Positions 16,058 through 24,960 of a stretch of 64,000 bases of DNA are shown here, in pieces (the stretch's first letter is position 1; each line of letters begins with the position of its first letter). The position numbers and the translations under genes are program-made. The notes below the pieces were generated by a model. That model saw nothing but the letters and a program-made list of their open reading frames with translations. It did not search any database and was not told the origin of the DNA. Source of the DNA: JAFDCJ01 sp964527835 (lineage in GTDB: Bacteria > Desulfobacterota > Desulfobacteria > Desulfobacterales > JAFDCJ01). The DNA lies in assembly GCA_964527835.1 (NCBI GenBank), contig CAZGNV010000001.1, positions 124,001 through 188,000 of the forward strand. Reading direction: 5' to 3'.

Positions 16058-16609
16058 ATGGGAAACCGCAAGCCCTTTAACGCGCAGCAAATCAAAATCG
16101 TCAACGACGCCGTGGCCATGGCCGAGGAACTTGTCAGCAACTATTATAAGATGTCAGCCAGCCAGTGGCTCGGCCCCCGCTATGACGTCAAGACCCTGGC
16201 GGAACTGAGCCCGGAAGAAATCATCGATGGACCTTTTGCCCAAATTATCCGCTACCGGGGACGCCGCCGGGATACTTCACTGGGTTCGGCCACCTATGAT
16301 TTTTATAAAATATGCCTGCAGGATCACACCATCCTGGCAACCATTGAAAAAGCGCCGGGCTTTGAGCTGTTACCGTTCACTCTTTACATCATCACCCACG
16401 AGCTGATTCACATTGTGCGTTTCAGCAAATTTTTACAGCATTTCGAAGCCTCCGAGGCCGAACGCATGAAAGAGGAAAAACGCGTTCATCAAAGAACCCA
16501 CGAAATTTTGCAGCCCGTTCAGATCCCCGGCCTGAAAGACGTCCTGGCCTTTTACCGTCACTGGCACCTGCCCTATGAAGATATGCGGGATCCAGGGATC
16601 CAACCCTGA
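16058..16609 (+). CDS. Uncharacterised protein with HExxH metal motif
   Basis: A 183-residue cytoplasmic protein of no family I recognise. It carries THELIHIVRF (about 108-117), a canonical HExxH zinc-protease motif, after a beta-like LLPFTLYII stretch. A Glu/Lys-rich helix with EASEAERMKEEKRVHQRTHE follows, and its Glu or His residues could supply a third ligand. Such isolated HExxH motifs may be catalytic or only metal-binding. It follows the PilZ gene by 6 bases. The stop codon lies at the edge of repeat copy 5, so the last residues may be repeat-derived. Confidence 0.7.
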   Translation: MGNRKPFNAQQIKIVNDAVAMAEELVSNYYKMSASQWLGPRYDVKTLAELSPEEIIDGPFAQIIRYRGRRRDTSLGSATYDFYKICLQDHTILATIEKAPGFELLPFTLYIITHELIHIVRFSKFLQHFEASEAERMKEEKRVHQRTHEILQPVQIPGLKDVLAFYRHWHLPYEDMRDPGIQP

Positions 16610-16673
16610 CGACCCCGTAAAAGTCATTTTCGAGCGACTTCAAGCGAGAAAATCAGCCTTTTACGAGTTCGCC
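16605..16673. repeat. Palindromic intergenic repeat, copy 5
   Basis: Both arms are clear: CGTAAAAGTCATTTTCGAGC, GACTTCAAGC, then GAGAAAATCAGCCTTTTACG. It overlaps the TGA of the HExxH gene. On the plus-strand transcript it would form a strong hairpin directly after the stop. Confidence 0.82.
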
Positions 16674-16802
16674 AATGCCCGAATGAGTGCAATTGGTGCT
16701 TGACAAGCAACGGTCGTGAACTATATTAGGGCTGCCCGCGCAGCGACGGGCGGAATCCTGCACACAGTCGATGATGTCTGAACAGGGAGGTTTTTTTAGA
16801 AA

Positions 16803-17108
16803 ATGCCGATCTATGAATACGAATGCACCCAGTGCGGCCGAATTGAAGAGGTCATTCAAAAATTTTCCGACAAACCCCTTAAACGCTGCCCCCATTGCTC
16901 GGGAAAGCTTCACCGGCTGATCTCCCAGAGCACCTTTCACCTTAAGGGCAGCGGCTGGTATGCAACCGATTATGCTGGCAAGTCCGGCAGTCCTGCAAGG
17001 CCCTCGCCAAAATCCAGCGCCGGCAAATCCGCACAGTCGCCATCAGGTGACACCGGCTCCGGCAGCGATGCCGGCAGTTCCAAGAAAACCGCTGCAAAAA
17101 CCGGTTAA
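16803..17108 (+). CDS. FmdB-family zinc ribbon protein
   Basis: A 101-residue protein. The N-terminal 45 residues are the FmdB zinc ribbon (MPIYEYECTQCG...KRCPHCSGKLHRLIS) with CxxC pairs at 8/11 and 30/33. The remaining half is Ser/Gly/Lys/Pro-rich and probably disordered. FmdB proteins are putative regulators, named from a formamidase cluster, with no agreed function. It has a GGGAGG site but with longer than usual spacing. It stands between the HExxH gene and groES. Confidence 0.88.
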   Translation: MPIYEYECTQCGRIEEVIQKFSDKPLKRCPHCSGKLHRLISQSTFHLKGSGWYATDYAGKSGSPARPSPKSSAGKSAQSPSGDTGSGSDAGSSKKTAAKTG

Positions 17109-17410
17109 CCCTCCGCTGTGCCCCCGGGCTCCACTGCCTCCGGCAAAAAATGCAAAAAAATTCGAACACGATCTCTTTACAAACAAAAAAGGGTGATTAT
17201 AATTTCAGACAAAATGAATTCCACTGAAAAAATCTTACCTAACATTTTAATATCATAAAAAATTTTAAAATTCTATTTTGAAGGGGGGTGAATTGTTTAA
17301 CCGTCGTTTAAATCGCCGCACTGCGTGTCACATGACGCTTGCAACCCTTGCAGACTTTCACAAAATTTTAAAAGGAAAATTTTTGTCAACGTAAAAGGAG
17401 AAAACGAACC
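17109..17410. other. Intergenic region upstream of groES
   Basis: About 300 bases, AT-rich in the middle (17200-17280). I looked for a CIRCE operator (TTAGCACTC-N9-GAGTGCTAA) and did not find one, and no clear sigma-32 promoter is visible. No gene is supported here. A strong AAAGGAG site precedes groES. Confidence 0.6.
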
Positions 17411-17698
17411 ATGAAACTGAGACCATTGCAGGATCGAATTTTAGTCCAACGCCTCGAGGAAGAAACCACCACCAAGGGAGGCATTATCATCCCGGATACC
17501 GCCAAGGAAAAACCCGCCGAGGGCAAAGTCGTGGCGGTTGGAAACGGCAAAGTGGGTGAAGACGGCAAACGGATCGCCCTTGAAATCAAGAAAGGCGATC
17601 GCATCCTCTTCGGCAAATACTCCGGCACCGAAGTGAAAATCGATGGCGAAGAATACCTGATCATGCGCGAAGATGACGTACTTGGGATAATTGGCTAA
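17411..17698 (+). CDS. groES: Co-chaperonin GroES
   Basis: A 95-residue cpn10. The start (MKLRPLQDRILVQRLEEE), the mobile loop (EETTTKGGIIIPDTAKEKP, about 17-35) and the C-terminal EEYLIMREDDVLGI are all conserved. It caps the GroEL ring during ATP-driven folding. GroEL follows after 33 bases. Full length with no oddities. Confidence 0.98.
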   Translation: MKLRPLQDRILVQRLEEETTTKGGIIIPDTAKEKPAEGKVVAVGNGKVGEDGKRIALEIKKGDRILFGKYSGTEVKIDGEEYLIMREDDVLGIIG

Positions 17699-17731
17699 TA
17701 AATAAAACGACTCTATGGAGGATTAATTAAG

Positions 17732-19384
17732 ATGGCAAAACTGATAAAATACGATCTGAAAGCCCGCGAGGCAATGCTTAACGGAGTACGAACCCTGGCC
17801 GATGCGGTAGTCGTCACCCTGGGCCCGAAGGGCAGAAATGTCGTGCTCGACAAATCCTGGGGATCACCCACGGTCACCAAAGACGGGGTGACGGTTGCCA
17901 AGGAAATTGAACTGGAAGACAAATTCGAGAACATGGGCGCCCAGATGGTCAAGGAAGTGGCCAGCAAAACCAGCGATATGGCCGGTGACGGCACCACCAC
18001 GGCCACCGTGCTGGCGAGGTGCATCTATGAGGAAGGACAAAAACTGGTCGCCGCCGGCAACAACCCAATGGCGATCAAACGCGGAATCGATGCGGCCGTT
18101 GAGGTGGCCGTCAAAGAACTGCATGGCCTGAGCAAGTCCACCAAGGACCAGCGTGAAATCGCCCAGGTGGGCACCATTTCCGCCAACAATGACGAGACCA
18201 TCGGCAACATCATCGCTGAGGCCATGAACAAGGTGGGCAAGGAAGGCGTGATCACCGTGGAAGAGGCCAAGAGCATGGACACCACCCTCGAGGTGGTCGA
18301 AGGCATGCAGTTTGACCGCGGTTACCTTTCCCCCTATTTTGTCACCGATCCGGAAAAAATGGTGGTCTCCCTGGAAGACCCCTACATCCTGATCAACGAG
18401 AAAAAAATCAGCAACATGAAGGACCTGCTGCCGGTTCTGGAGCAGGTTGCCAAGATGGGCAAACCGCTGGTGATCATCGCCGAAGATGTCGACGGTGAAG
18501 CCCTGGCGACCCTGGTGGTCAACAAGCTGCGGGGCACCCTGCAGGTGGCCGCCGTCAAGGCGCCCGGTTTCGGCGATCGCCGCAAGGCCATGCTGGAAGA
18601 CATCGCCATTCTGACCGGCGGACAGGTGGTATCCGAAGACCTGGGGATCAAGCTGGAAAACTTGACGCTCCAGGACCTGGGACAGGCCAAACGCATCACC
18701 ATCGACAAGGACAACACCACCATCGTCGACGGTGCCGGCTCCCGTTCGGCCCTCGAGGGACGGGTCAAACAGATTCGCGCCCAGATCGATGAAACCACCT
18801 CCGATTACGACCGCGAAAAGCTGCAGGAACGCCTGGCCAAGCTGATCGGCGGTGTGGCGGTCATCAATGTCGGGGCTGCCACCGAAACTGAGATGAAGGA
18901 GAAAAAGGCCCGGGTGGAAGATGCCCTGAATGCCACCCGTGCGGCGGTTGAAGAAGGCATTGTTGCCGGCGGCGGCGTGGCCCTGGTCCGGTGCCTGGAA
19001 GCCCTGGGCAAGATCAGGATCAAGGCTGATCAGAAGATCGGCGTAAAAGTCGTGATGCGCGCCATTGAAGAGCCGCTGCGCCAGATCGCCAACAACGCCG
19101 GCGTTGAAGGTTCGGTGGTCATCGACAAGGTGAAAAGTCAACAGGGTGCTTTCGGCTACAATGCGGAAACCGACACCTATGAGGATCTGATCAAAGCCGG
19201 TGTCATCGATCCGACCAAGGTCGTTCGCCTCGCGCTGCAAAACGCGGCCAGCGTGGCTTCACTGATGCTCACCACCCAGGCCATGGTGACGGAAAAACCG
19301 GAAGAAAAACCGGAAGCCATGCCCGGCGGCGCCCCCGGCATGGGCGGCATGGGAGGAATGGGCGGCATGGGCGGCATGATGTAA
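17732..19384 (+). CDS. groEL: Chaperonin GroEL
   Basis: A 550-residue cpn60 of normal length. The ATP-binding segment GDGTTTATVLA lies at about 86-96, KAPGFGDRRKAMLEDIA in the apical domain and EEGIVAGGGVAL at about 409-420. The tail ends in the typical Gly-Met repeats (GGMGGMGGMGGMM). It has an AGGAG site. It forms an operon with groES and is followed at once by a strong terminator. Confidence 0.99.
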   Translation: MAKLIKYDLKAREAMLNGVRTLADAVVVTLGPKGRNVVLDKSWGSPTVTKDGVTVAKEIELEDKFENMGAQMVKEVASKTSDMAGDGTTTATVLARCIYEEGQKLVAAGNNPMAIKRGIDAAVEVAVKELHGLSKSTKDQREIAQVGTISANNDETIGNIIAEAMNKVGKEGVITVEEAKSMDTTLEVVEGMQFDRGYLSPYFVTDPEKMVVSLEDPYILINEKKISNMKDLLPVLEQVAKMGKPLVIIAEDVDGEALATLVVNKLRGTLQVAAVKAPGFGDRRKAMLEDIAILTGGQVVSEDLGIKLENLTLQDLGQAKRITIDKDNTTIVDGAGSRSALEGRVKQIRAQIDETTSDYDREKLQERLAKLIGGVAVINVGAATETEMKEKKARVEDALNATRAAVEEGIVAGGGVALVRCLEALGKIRIKADQKIGVKVVMRAIEEPLRQIANNAGVEGSVVIDKVKSQQGAFGYNAETDTYEDLIKAGVIDPTKVVRLALQNAASVASLMLTTQAMVTEKPEEKPEAMPGGAPGMGGMGGMGGMGGMM

Positions 19385-19414
19385 ATACCGTCCGTCGACC
19401 TGTCTAACAACCAC

Positions 19415-19457
19415 AAGCCCCTGCGCAATGTCTGCATCTGCGCAGGGGCTTTTTTTA
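19415..19457 (+). terminator. Rho-independent terminator after groEL
   Basis: AAGCCCCTGCGCA pairs with TGCGCAGGGGCTT around an 11-base loop, followed by a run of seven T. It ends the groESL transcript. Confidence 0.92.
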
Positions 19458-19502
19458 TCAGCATTCCATCGACAAAGCGGGGTTTTCGCAAAGGTGAAAA
19501 AT

Positions 19503-19529
19503 TTGACAATTCGACGATAATCTTATAAT
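19503..19529 (+). promoter_or_regulatory. Candidate promoter of the LysM gene
   Basis: TTGACA at 19503 and TATAAT at 19524 are both perfect hexamers, but the spacer is 15 bases, shorter than optimal. The site lies 60 bases upstream of the start. Confidence 0.5.
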
Positions 19530-19590
19530 CTTATTACAGATTACTTAACAAAACCGGAACTCAAACTGCTAAAAAGAATCGGAGTGTCTG

Positions 19591-20616
19591 ATGACCAGTA
19601 AATTACGCTTCAACCTTCTGCGGTGCACATCTTTTTTCCTTCTGCTGCTGGCCGCCGCCCTCATCCCGGCGACCGCCCAGGGCCAGCAGACCGTTCAATA
19701 CGAAACCGGCTTTTATTACACGGTCCAGAAAGGGGATACTCTCTGGGATCTTTCCGAAAAGTTTTCCGACACGCCCTGGGTGTGGCCGGAATTGTGGAAG
19801 GAGAACAGCCAGATCGCCAACCCCCACCTCATTTACCCGGGACAGCGCATTCGCCTTTACCGCCGCCGCGGTGCCCAGGGTGTCAAGGCGGAAAAAACCG
19901 TTGAAAAGCCCGAACTGAACAAACTGATATTTTACCACTATGCCGCCGTCGAACGGGTGGGATTCATCCGCCGGCAGCCCGTGCCTCCCCGCGCGATCAT
20001 CTTCAAGGTCGAGGGCCAAAAGGAGATGATCAGCACCGGAGACCTGGTATACATCCGGCCTGAAAAAGCCGGCACCCTCGCCAAGGGTGAAAAATATACC
20101 ATCTACCGCACCTTAAAGCCCATCAAGGACAGCAAATCCGGGCAATTTATCGGCATCCAGCACTATCTTGCCGGGGTGGTAGAGATCACCCTCGTCCGGC
20201 CCGAGTTCGTGCTGGGCAGAATCGTGGCAGCCTACCGACCCATCCGCATCGGTGACAAGCTGATGCCATATGTGCACAGGCTGCCGCGCATCCATCTGCA
20301 AGACAGCCCCGAGGGTCTGCGAGGCAGAATTATCCTGTCAGAGGAGCATCAGATGATTTTCGGCGAAAGCGCCATTGCCTTCATAGACAAGGGTGAAAAG
20401 GACGGGGTCCAGCCCGGTCAGCTTTACTGGGTCTTTAAGCAGGAAAAATACCGCCTCAACCCTGAGAAGAAGTATGAAACCACCCTCACCCCGGTTTTGC
20501 TGGGAGAACTGCTGGTATTGCGCACCGAAGAGACCACTGCCACGGTGACCGTCACTGATTCGCGTAAAGCCTTTCACGCGGGATCGCAGATCATCACGCC
20601 TTTTAAGCTGGAATAG
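19591..20616 (+). CDS. Secreted LysM-domain protein
   Basis: A 341-residue protein with a signal peptide (residues 1-30, cleavage near TAQGQQ). A single LysM domain follows at about 42-90 (YYTVQKGDTLWDLSEKF ... HLIYPGQRIRLY). The remaining 240 residues are beta-rich with repeated SH3-like short segments and no catalytic motif. LysM binds peptidoglycan, so it probably acts in the periplasm. This long LysM-plus-beta architecture is common in Desulfobacterota, but its role is unknown. It is a single-gene unit between terminators. Confidence 0.85.
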   Translation: MTSKLRFNLLRCTSFFLLLLAAALIPATAQGQQTVQYETGFYYTVQKGDTLWDLSEKFSDTPWVWPELWKENSQIANPHLIYPGQRIRLYRRRGAQGVKAEKTVEKPELNKLIFYHYAAVERVGFIRRQPVPPRAIIFKVEGQKEMISTGDLVYIRPEKAGTLAKGEKYTIYRTLKPIKDSKSGQFIGIQHYLAGVVEITLVRPEFVLGRIVAAYRPIRIGDKLMPYVHRLPRIHLQDSPEGLRGRIILSEEHQMIFGESAIAFIDKGEKDGVQPGQLYWVFKQEKYRLNPEKKYETTLTPVLLGELLVLRTEETTATVTVTDSRKAFHAGSQIITPFKLE

Positions 20617-20629
20617 CCTGCGAAAAAAG

Positions 20630-20667
20630 AAAAGCGCTGTGCCCATCAACGGGCACGGCGCTTTTTT
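20630..20667. terminator. Bidirectional terminator between convergent genes
   Basis: AAAAGCGC-T-GTGCCC pairs with GGGCAC-G-GCGCTTTT, with T-runs on both strands. It separates the LysM gene (plus) from the pilus operon end (minus). Confidence 0.9.
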
Positions 20668-20729
20668 GCTGTAAATAATCCTTAACTAGATCCCTGTACA
20701 GATATCATCCGCGCTTCACAACCCGCAGA

Positions 20730-21182
20730 TCACCGTACGGGTCGAACCGTTCTGATACGACGTTTCTTTTCCCAGACCGGGTGTTTTTTCTCCTTTTGCC
20801 GCCGCTCGATTTGCTGTACCCGCGCGGCGATAATGCGTCCATCCGGCAGTTTAAAGCCCTGTACCAAGACCAGTTGCCGCCTGGCGAACGCCTCCAGGGC
20901 AATGGGATGGCCTTTGGAGTTTTCAAGGGCGGTTGTAAACTGCTGCCCGTTGGCCAGCATGAAATCAACAATCCAGACCGACTGTTCAGCCACCACCAGG
21001 CGCCCTTCTTCAAGGTGGATTTCCATGATTTTTGAGGTCAGCCTGACAGGATCGCTGTCGTCGATATCAATCCCGGCGGCCGGCTGAGAAAACACCGGCA
21101 GCGGCAGGCTGCAAACCAGGATTACAAGCATGGCAAGGATCCCGATGCCGATTTTATTCGCGAACAAGTACTGTCTGGTCAT
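20730..21182 (-). CDS. Small secreted protein at the end of the pilus operon
   Basis: A 150-residue protein starting at the ATG at 21182 with AGGAGG seven bases upstream. Residues about 10-33 form a signal peptide or signal anchor (ILAMLVILVCSLPLPVFS). The mature part has one small beta-like domain (LTSKIMEIHLEEGRLVVAEQ...RRQLVLVQGFKLPDGRIIAARV), then a strongly basic tail with many Lys and Arg. No family is recognised. It follows pilY1 by 33 bases, so a pilus-related periplasmic role is an inference from position. Confidence 0.75.
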   Translation of the reverse strand: MTRQYLFANKIGIGILAMLVILVCSLPLPVFSQPAAGIDIDDSDPVRLTSKIMEIHLEEGRLVVAEQSVWIVDFMLANGQQFTTALENSKGHPIALEAFARRQLVLVQGFKLPDGRIIAARVQQIERRQKEKKHPVWEKKRRIRTVRPVR

Positions 21183-21215
21183 CTGCACCTCCTGTGCTTA
21201 CAAGAAATATTTACC

Positions 21216-24200
21216 TTAAAAAATTTGGGTCCAGTAATAACGGTACATGTCTTCATTGGCCAATGTCGGCAGACTGACAATCCCGCCTTCAACCCCAATG
21301 AAAATACGCGCTCCGCCGCTGAGAACCGCGATCACCGGTGCCGATGGAATGGCCGTGCCGATAATCACGGAGCGGTCCTTTTTGCCAAGCGCCACGACAT
21401 TGCCGCCGCCATCGGTTTCGACTTCGCTGCTGAATTCGTGCATTGAAGCTCCGGTCTTGTAGTCCAGGGCATACAGGCGGGCAACCCCGCGCACCGTGGA
21501 AGCCTCACAGGGATCGTCGCCTGGGTCGTCGCCCGTATCCGGGGAAGGGGTGTAGGTGGTGACGTACACGACACCGCCATAAACCCGGGGAGAGGCGACC
21601 ACTTTTTCACCGAGATTTTCCAGCCGGATGTACCACCCCTTGCTGTTTTCAAGATCCGTCCGGGCGGTCTGTTTCTGGGTTTCGGTGCCCAACTGGATGA
21701 GGTCATCGGTGACATCCACCAAATCCGTCTCATCCAGTGTGCCCGTTGTGTTCCAGTCGTTTTTGACGGCATAGATGCGATTGACCACGTCGGTCTCCCC
21801 CGGATCGGCCCGGTCGCCGGTGCCGAAAAAGATGTATTCGCCAAAAGATTCGGCAACCGCATCCGGCGCATAGACTATTTTGCGCTGCACTCCGTCCACC
21901 GCGGAGGCGGAAAACAGTTTGGTGGCCGTCCAGTTGCCGTCCACAACGACCTGGGAGACCGTATCGCCGCAGACGGTAAAATCCTGCAGCTCATCATCCT
22001 TGAAGGCCAGCACATTTCCGCCCAGGTCGCCCACGTATACCCGGCTGACAATGCCGTCACCATCATGGTCAAAAGCCGAGGTGTCCACGATACTGTGGGT
22101 CATGCCCAGACTGGTATGGCTGACGGCGCTGAAATGAAAGCTGCTCATCAGCTGTCCGCTGCTGACATTGACAGCCAGCAGGGCCCGGCCGAAGGAATCC
22201 TGGGCGTTGGGGGTCTCCAGATCCTGGTTGTTGTCATAACCACCGGGAATGATAAACACATCCTGGGCGGTGGTGTCGATGTTCAGGCTGCAGGTCCCGT
22301 TGTCGATGGTAACCGTTGAAGCGGTGGCGATGGTGGCCCGTTCCGGCTTGCCCCATGACTGGCCCAGCAGTTCGTAGGAATCCGTATCCGGATTGTTGCC
22401 GGGATCCGGATCCAGAATACGATCCGAAACGCTATATAACCACTGGGGAGCGTTGTAGGTGGTGATATCCAGCGCGTTGTAACTGAATCCGCCGCGTCGT
22501 TCCCCCATAATCAGGATTTTCTGGCTCTGCCCGTAATAGACCACCGGGGAGCCGTCCATAAAATAATCATGATCGTTGTTGTCCAGCAGCTTCAGCCGGT
22601 TGAGCTGATCCGGAGCGATGAACCCCCAGACCTCGCTGCCGTCGTCATCATCGACACAGTGCAGCAGGCCGTCATTGCTGCCGGCAAAAATCATGCTCTT
22701 GGCATCGTCGGTGGCCGGATCTCCGTCCGGATCCTCATAATACACCACCACCGGCTCGGAGTGGATGATGTCGCCGAACTCCCCTTCATGGATTGAGTCG
22801 ATCAGGTTCTGCCGTTCGGTATCATCGGCAACATCCAGGGCTGCGTTGGTCAGACTGGTATTGTCCATTACAAAGGCATTGGACGCATCGGTGAGCAGCG
22901 CCTGGGACCCCGTGTAGGTATACAGGTTGCGGGAAGCGGTGCTGTCGATGAGCAGTCCCAGCACCTCGGCCGCTCCACCGGCTTCAACATCCGGTCCATC
23001 GGTTCCCAGCTGTGTCCAATACGACATGGCATTGTCCTTGATGAGTCCGTCTTCGGTGGTGGCCACCATGCCGTTGGCATCGTAAAGGGTTCCGTCGTCT
23101 CCCAGGCCGTAGCGTTTGATGTTGCCGATCCAGCGCCCGTTTGCCTGGGGCTTGAAAAAGCCCAGGTAGATTTTGTCGCCGGCATAGGTCCGGTTCATGC
23201 GGCTGATGGGCACCACCGGGGCCACGAAGACCGCGTTTTGTTCGGAAATGCTCGACATGATCTGGTAAAAAGCCTCGCTGAGTTCCGAGTAATTGGTGGC
23301 CGTGTAATAGGCCCCGCCCCCGTTGGCGGCGGTATTCTCCAGCAGAGTCTGGTTGCTCTGAAAGCCGATGGTAAAGGTGATGATGTTCTGCTTGTCAAAG
23401 GAGGTCCCGTCACCCAGCCCGGGGTTGGTGTCATTCTCATAAAGGTAGGCTGCCACATCATCCAGATAGTCGGAGCCGTTATTGTCATAGTTGCCCGGAT
23501 CATTGCCGTCATTGTCGTAATCGCCGATGGTATCGCCGTTGATGTATGCGCCCGAGGTCAGACGCCAGTCCAGGTCCTGGGTCGGCTCGCCGTCGGTCAT
23601 GATGATGATGTAGTTTTTCTGGCAGCGTTCCTCCATGGGCGAGGTGTAGCTCACCCCACTGTTGTACCAGCTGTCCATACCGGCAAAATACAGCCCGGCT
23701 TCGGCCAGGGTCTCGGCCAGGGGAGTCCAGCCGTCGGCGTTGATGGCGTTGATATCATTGATGATGGTGGTCTTGTCCGTTCCGCATTCGGCGATCAGCC
23801 GGCCGCCCTGGTCCGTATTGAACCGCATGGCGCCAAAACGCACATCCTCGGTCATGTTGATCAGATCCGTGATCACTTCCTTGGCCACGTCGATCCGGCG
23901 GCGGGTCTGTCCGACACCGGATTCAACGTAGTTCATGTAATTTCCCAGGCGCAGACGCCTTCTTCTCCCACCGCAGACATAATTGCGCCCGGCGCCCCGG
24001 ATGCGCCCGCGCACATATCCCTGCAATTCCAGTTCGTCTTTGATAGCGGTGCAGTTCAGGTCATTGATATCGGAGGCGAACAACCGCCAGCTGCCGTTTT
24101 TCAGTATGTAAACCGCATCGCGGGTGGAAGAACCGCTGTAGGTCGTCGTGGGGTCATAGGGGTCCCCCGGAACATCCTCGGTATTCATGCTGCCCGAGGA

Positions 24201-24332
24201 GTCGAAGATGATCAGCACGTTGGGCTGCAGCGAGGTGCTGGTTATCGTACCGTAAATGTCCGTATCATCGGCCTGCGCAACCCCCTGTACCCCCAGAATC
24301 AGCATCAGGATGATCACCATGTATTTTTTCAT
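21216..24332 (-). CDS. pilY1: PilY1-family type IV pilus tip/adhesin protein
   Basis: A 1038-residue exported protein from the ATG at 24332 (GGAGGG upstream). After a signal peptide (about 1-22, ending near AQA) comes a von Willebrand A domain with the MIDAS motif DSSGSM (about 43-48) and a later TDGEPT. The C-terminal half is the PilY1 beta-propeller. It contains the repeat-type calcium motif DHDGDGIVSRVYVGDLGGNV. PilY1 caps the pilus and controls extension, adhesion and mechanosensing. It follows four minor pilin genes, the standard arrangement. An Arg-rich stretch (GGRRRRLRLG) inside the VWA region is unusual. Confidence 0.93.
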   Translation of the reverse strand: MKKYMVIILMLILGVQGVAQADDTDIYGTITSTSLQPNVLIIFDSSGSMNTEDVPGDPYDPTTTYSGSSTRDAVYILKNGSWRLFASDINDLNCTAIKDELELQGYVRGRIRGAGRNYVCGGRRRRLRLGNYMNYVESGVGQTRRRIDVAKEVITDLINMTEDVRFGAMRFNTDQGGRLIAECGTDKTTIINDINAINADGWTPLAETLAEAGLYFAGMDSWYNSGVSYTSPMEERCQKNYIIIMTDGEPTQDLDWRLTSGAYINGDTIGDYDNDGNDPGNYDNNGSDYLDDVAAYLYENDTNPGLGDGTSFDKQNIITFTIGFQSNQTLLENTAANGGGAYYTATNYSELSEAFYQIMSSISEQNAVFVAPVVPISRMNRTYAGDKIYLGFFKPQANGRWIGNIKRYGLGDDGTLYDANGMVATTEDGLIKDNAMSYWTQLGTDGPDVEAGGAAEVLGLLIDSTASRNLYTYTGSQALLTDASNAFVMDNTSLTNAALDVADDTERQNLIDSIHEGEFGDIIHSEPVVVYYEDPDGDPATDDAKSMIFAGSNDGLLHCVDDDDGSEVWGFIAPDQLNRLKLLDNNDHDYFMDGSPVVYYGQSQKILIMGERRGGFSYNALDITTYNAPQWLYSVSDRILDPDPGNNPDTDSYELLGQSWGKPERATIATASTVTIDNGTCSLNIDTTAQDVFIIPGGYDNNQDLETPNAQDSFGRALLAVNVSSGQLMSSFHFSAVSHTSLGMTHSIVDTSAFDHDGDGIVSRVYVGDLGGNVLAFKDDELQDFTVCGDTVSQVVVDGNWTATKLFSASAVDGVQRKIVYAPDAVAESFGEYIFFGTGDRADPGETDVVNRIYAVKNDWNTTGTLDETDLVDVTDDLIQLGTETQKQTARTDLENSKGWYIRLENLGEKVVASPRVYGGVVYVTTYTPSPDTGDDPGDDPCEASTVRGVARLYALDYKTGASMHEFSSEVETDGGGNVVALGKKDRSVIIGTAIPSAPVIAVLSGGARIFIGVEGGIVSLPTLANEDMYRYYWTQIF

Positions 24333-24403
24333 GTCCGCCCTCCTTTTCTTCCGCCAAATCACCACCGTTGCAGACTGCTTCAAGTACGGGCCCTTTGGCA
24401 GGT

Positions 24404-24937
24404 TTAATACTTGTTAAACACCTTCCAGGCCCCCACCTGGATACGGCTGTTGCCTTCACTCGAGGTGGCCGTAATGCCGTAGCGACGCACTTCGAAATAC
24501 TTCAGGCTGAAACCGGAGCCCACCGGCGGCGGACCGGTGTGGGGTTGGTGTGGAAACGTATTGGCCGCCTCACTCAAACCGGAAATCGCCGTGCCCGAGC
24601 TTTCAATGCAGCGCACCTCGATGGTGGCCACCGTCTGCCCGCCGGCGTCATTGGAAATCACCGTGCTGCTGGCAGCCGTCGGACCCGCCAGCAGAAAAGC
24701 ATCGGTCAGCCACTGGGTGGTGCCCGTGTTGTAATTTTCCAGGGCATCAATAATCCCGCCTTCGGCATGGTAAAATTCGCGGATCATCTGGCCATCGTTG
24801 CGCACCACCTGGACCTCGGTGGTGGACGTCCACATGGCCAGCACCCCTGCCAGGATCAATATGGCCGACACCAGGATGGCAGCCCCCAGAATGAAACCGT
24901 CTTCATTGTTGATGATGTCAAGCGCCTGTTTTTTCAT
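24404..24937 (-). CDS. pilX: PilX-like minor pilin assembly protein
   Basis: A 177-residue protein from the ATG at 24937 (GAGAGG upstream). The N terminus (ALDIINNEDGFILGAAILVS) has a single hydrophobic helix beginning right after a Gly-Phe pair, like the PilX N-terminal domain. The segment REFYHAEGGIIDALENY is the PilX/GspK-type helix. It probably joins the minor pilin tip complex with PilV, PilW, FimT and PilY1. It is the least conserved of the set, so the name rests on context as well as sequence. Confidence 0.8.
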   Translation of the reverse strand: MKKQALDIINNEDGFILGAAILVSAILILAGVLAMWTSTTEVQVVRNDGQMIREFYHAEGGIIDALENYNTGTTQWLTDAFLLAGPTAASSTVISNDAGGQTVATIEVRCIESSGTAISGLSEAANTFPHQPHTGPPPVGSGFSLKYFEVRRYGITATSSEGNSRIQVGAWKVFNKY

Positions 24938-24960
24938 GATCAGCCTCTCAATCCGCCGGG

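Noticed and set aside
17200..17410. CIRCE operator or sigma-32 promoter before groES
   Set aside because: No TTAGCACTC inverted repeat and no CTTGAAA/CCCCAT pair could be read in the region.
17864..19240. A 458-residue open frame opposite groEL
   Set aside because: GroEL is full-length and certain; the opposite frame has no motif or ribosome-binding site.
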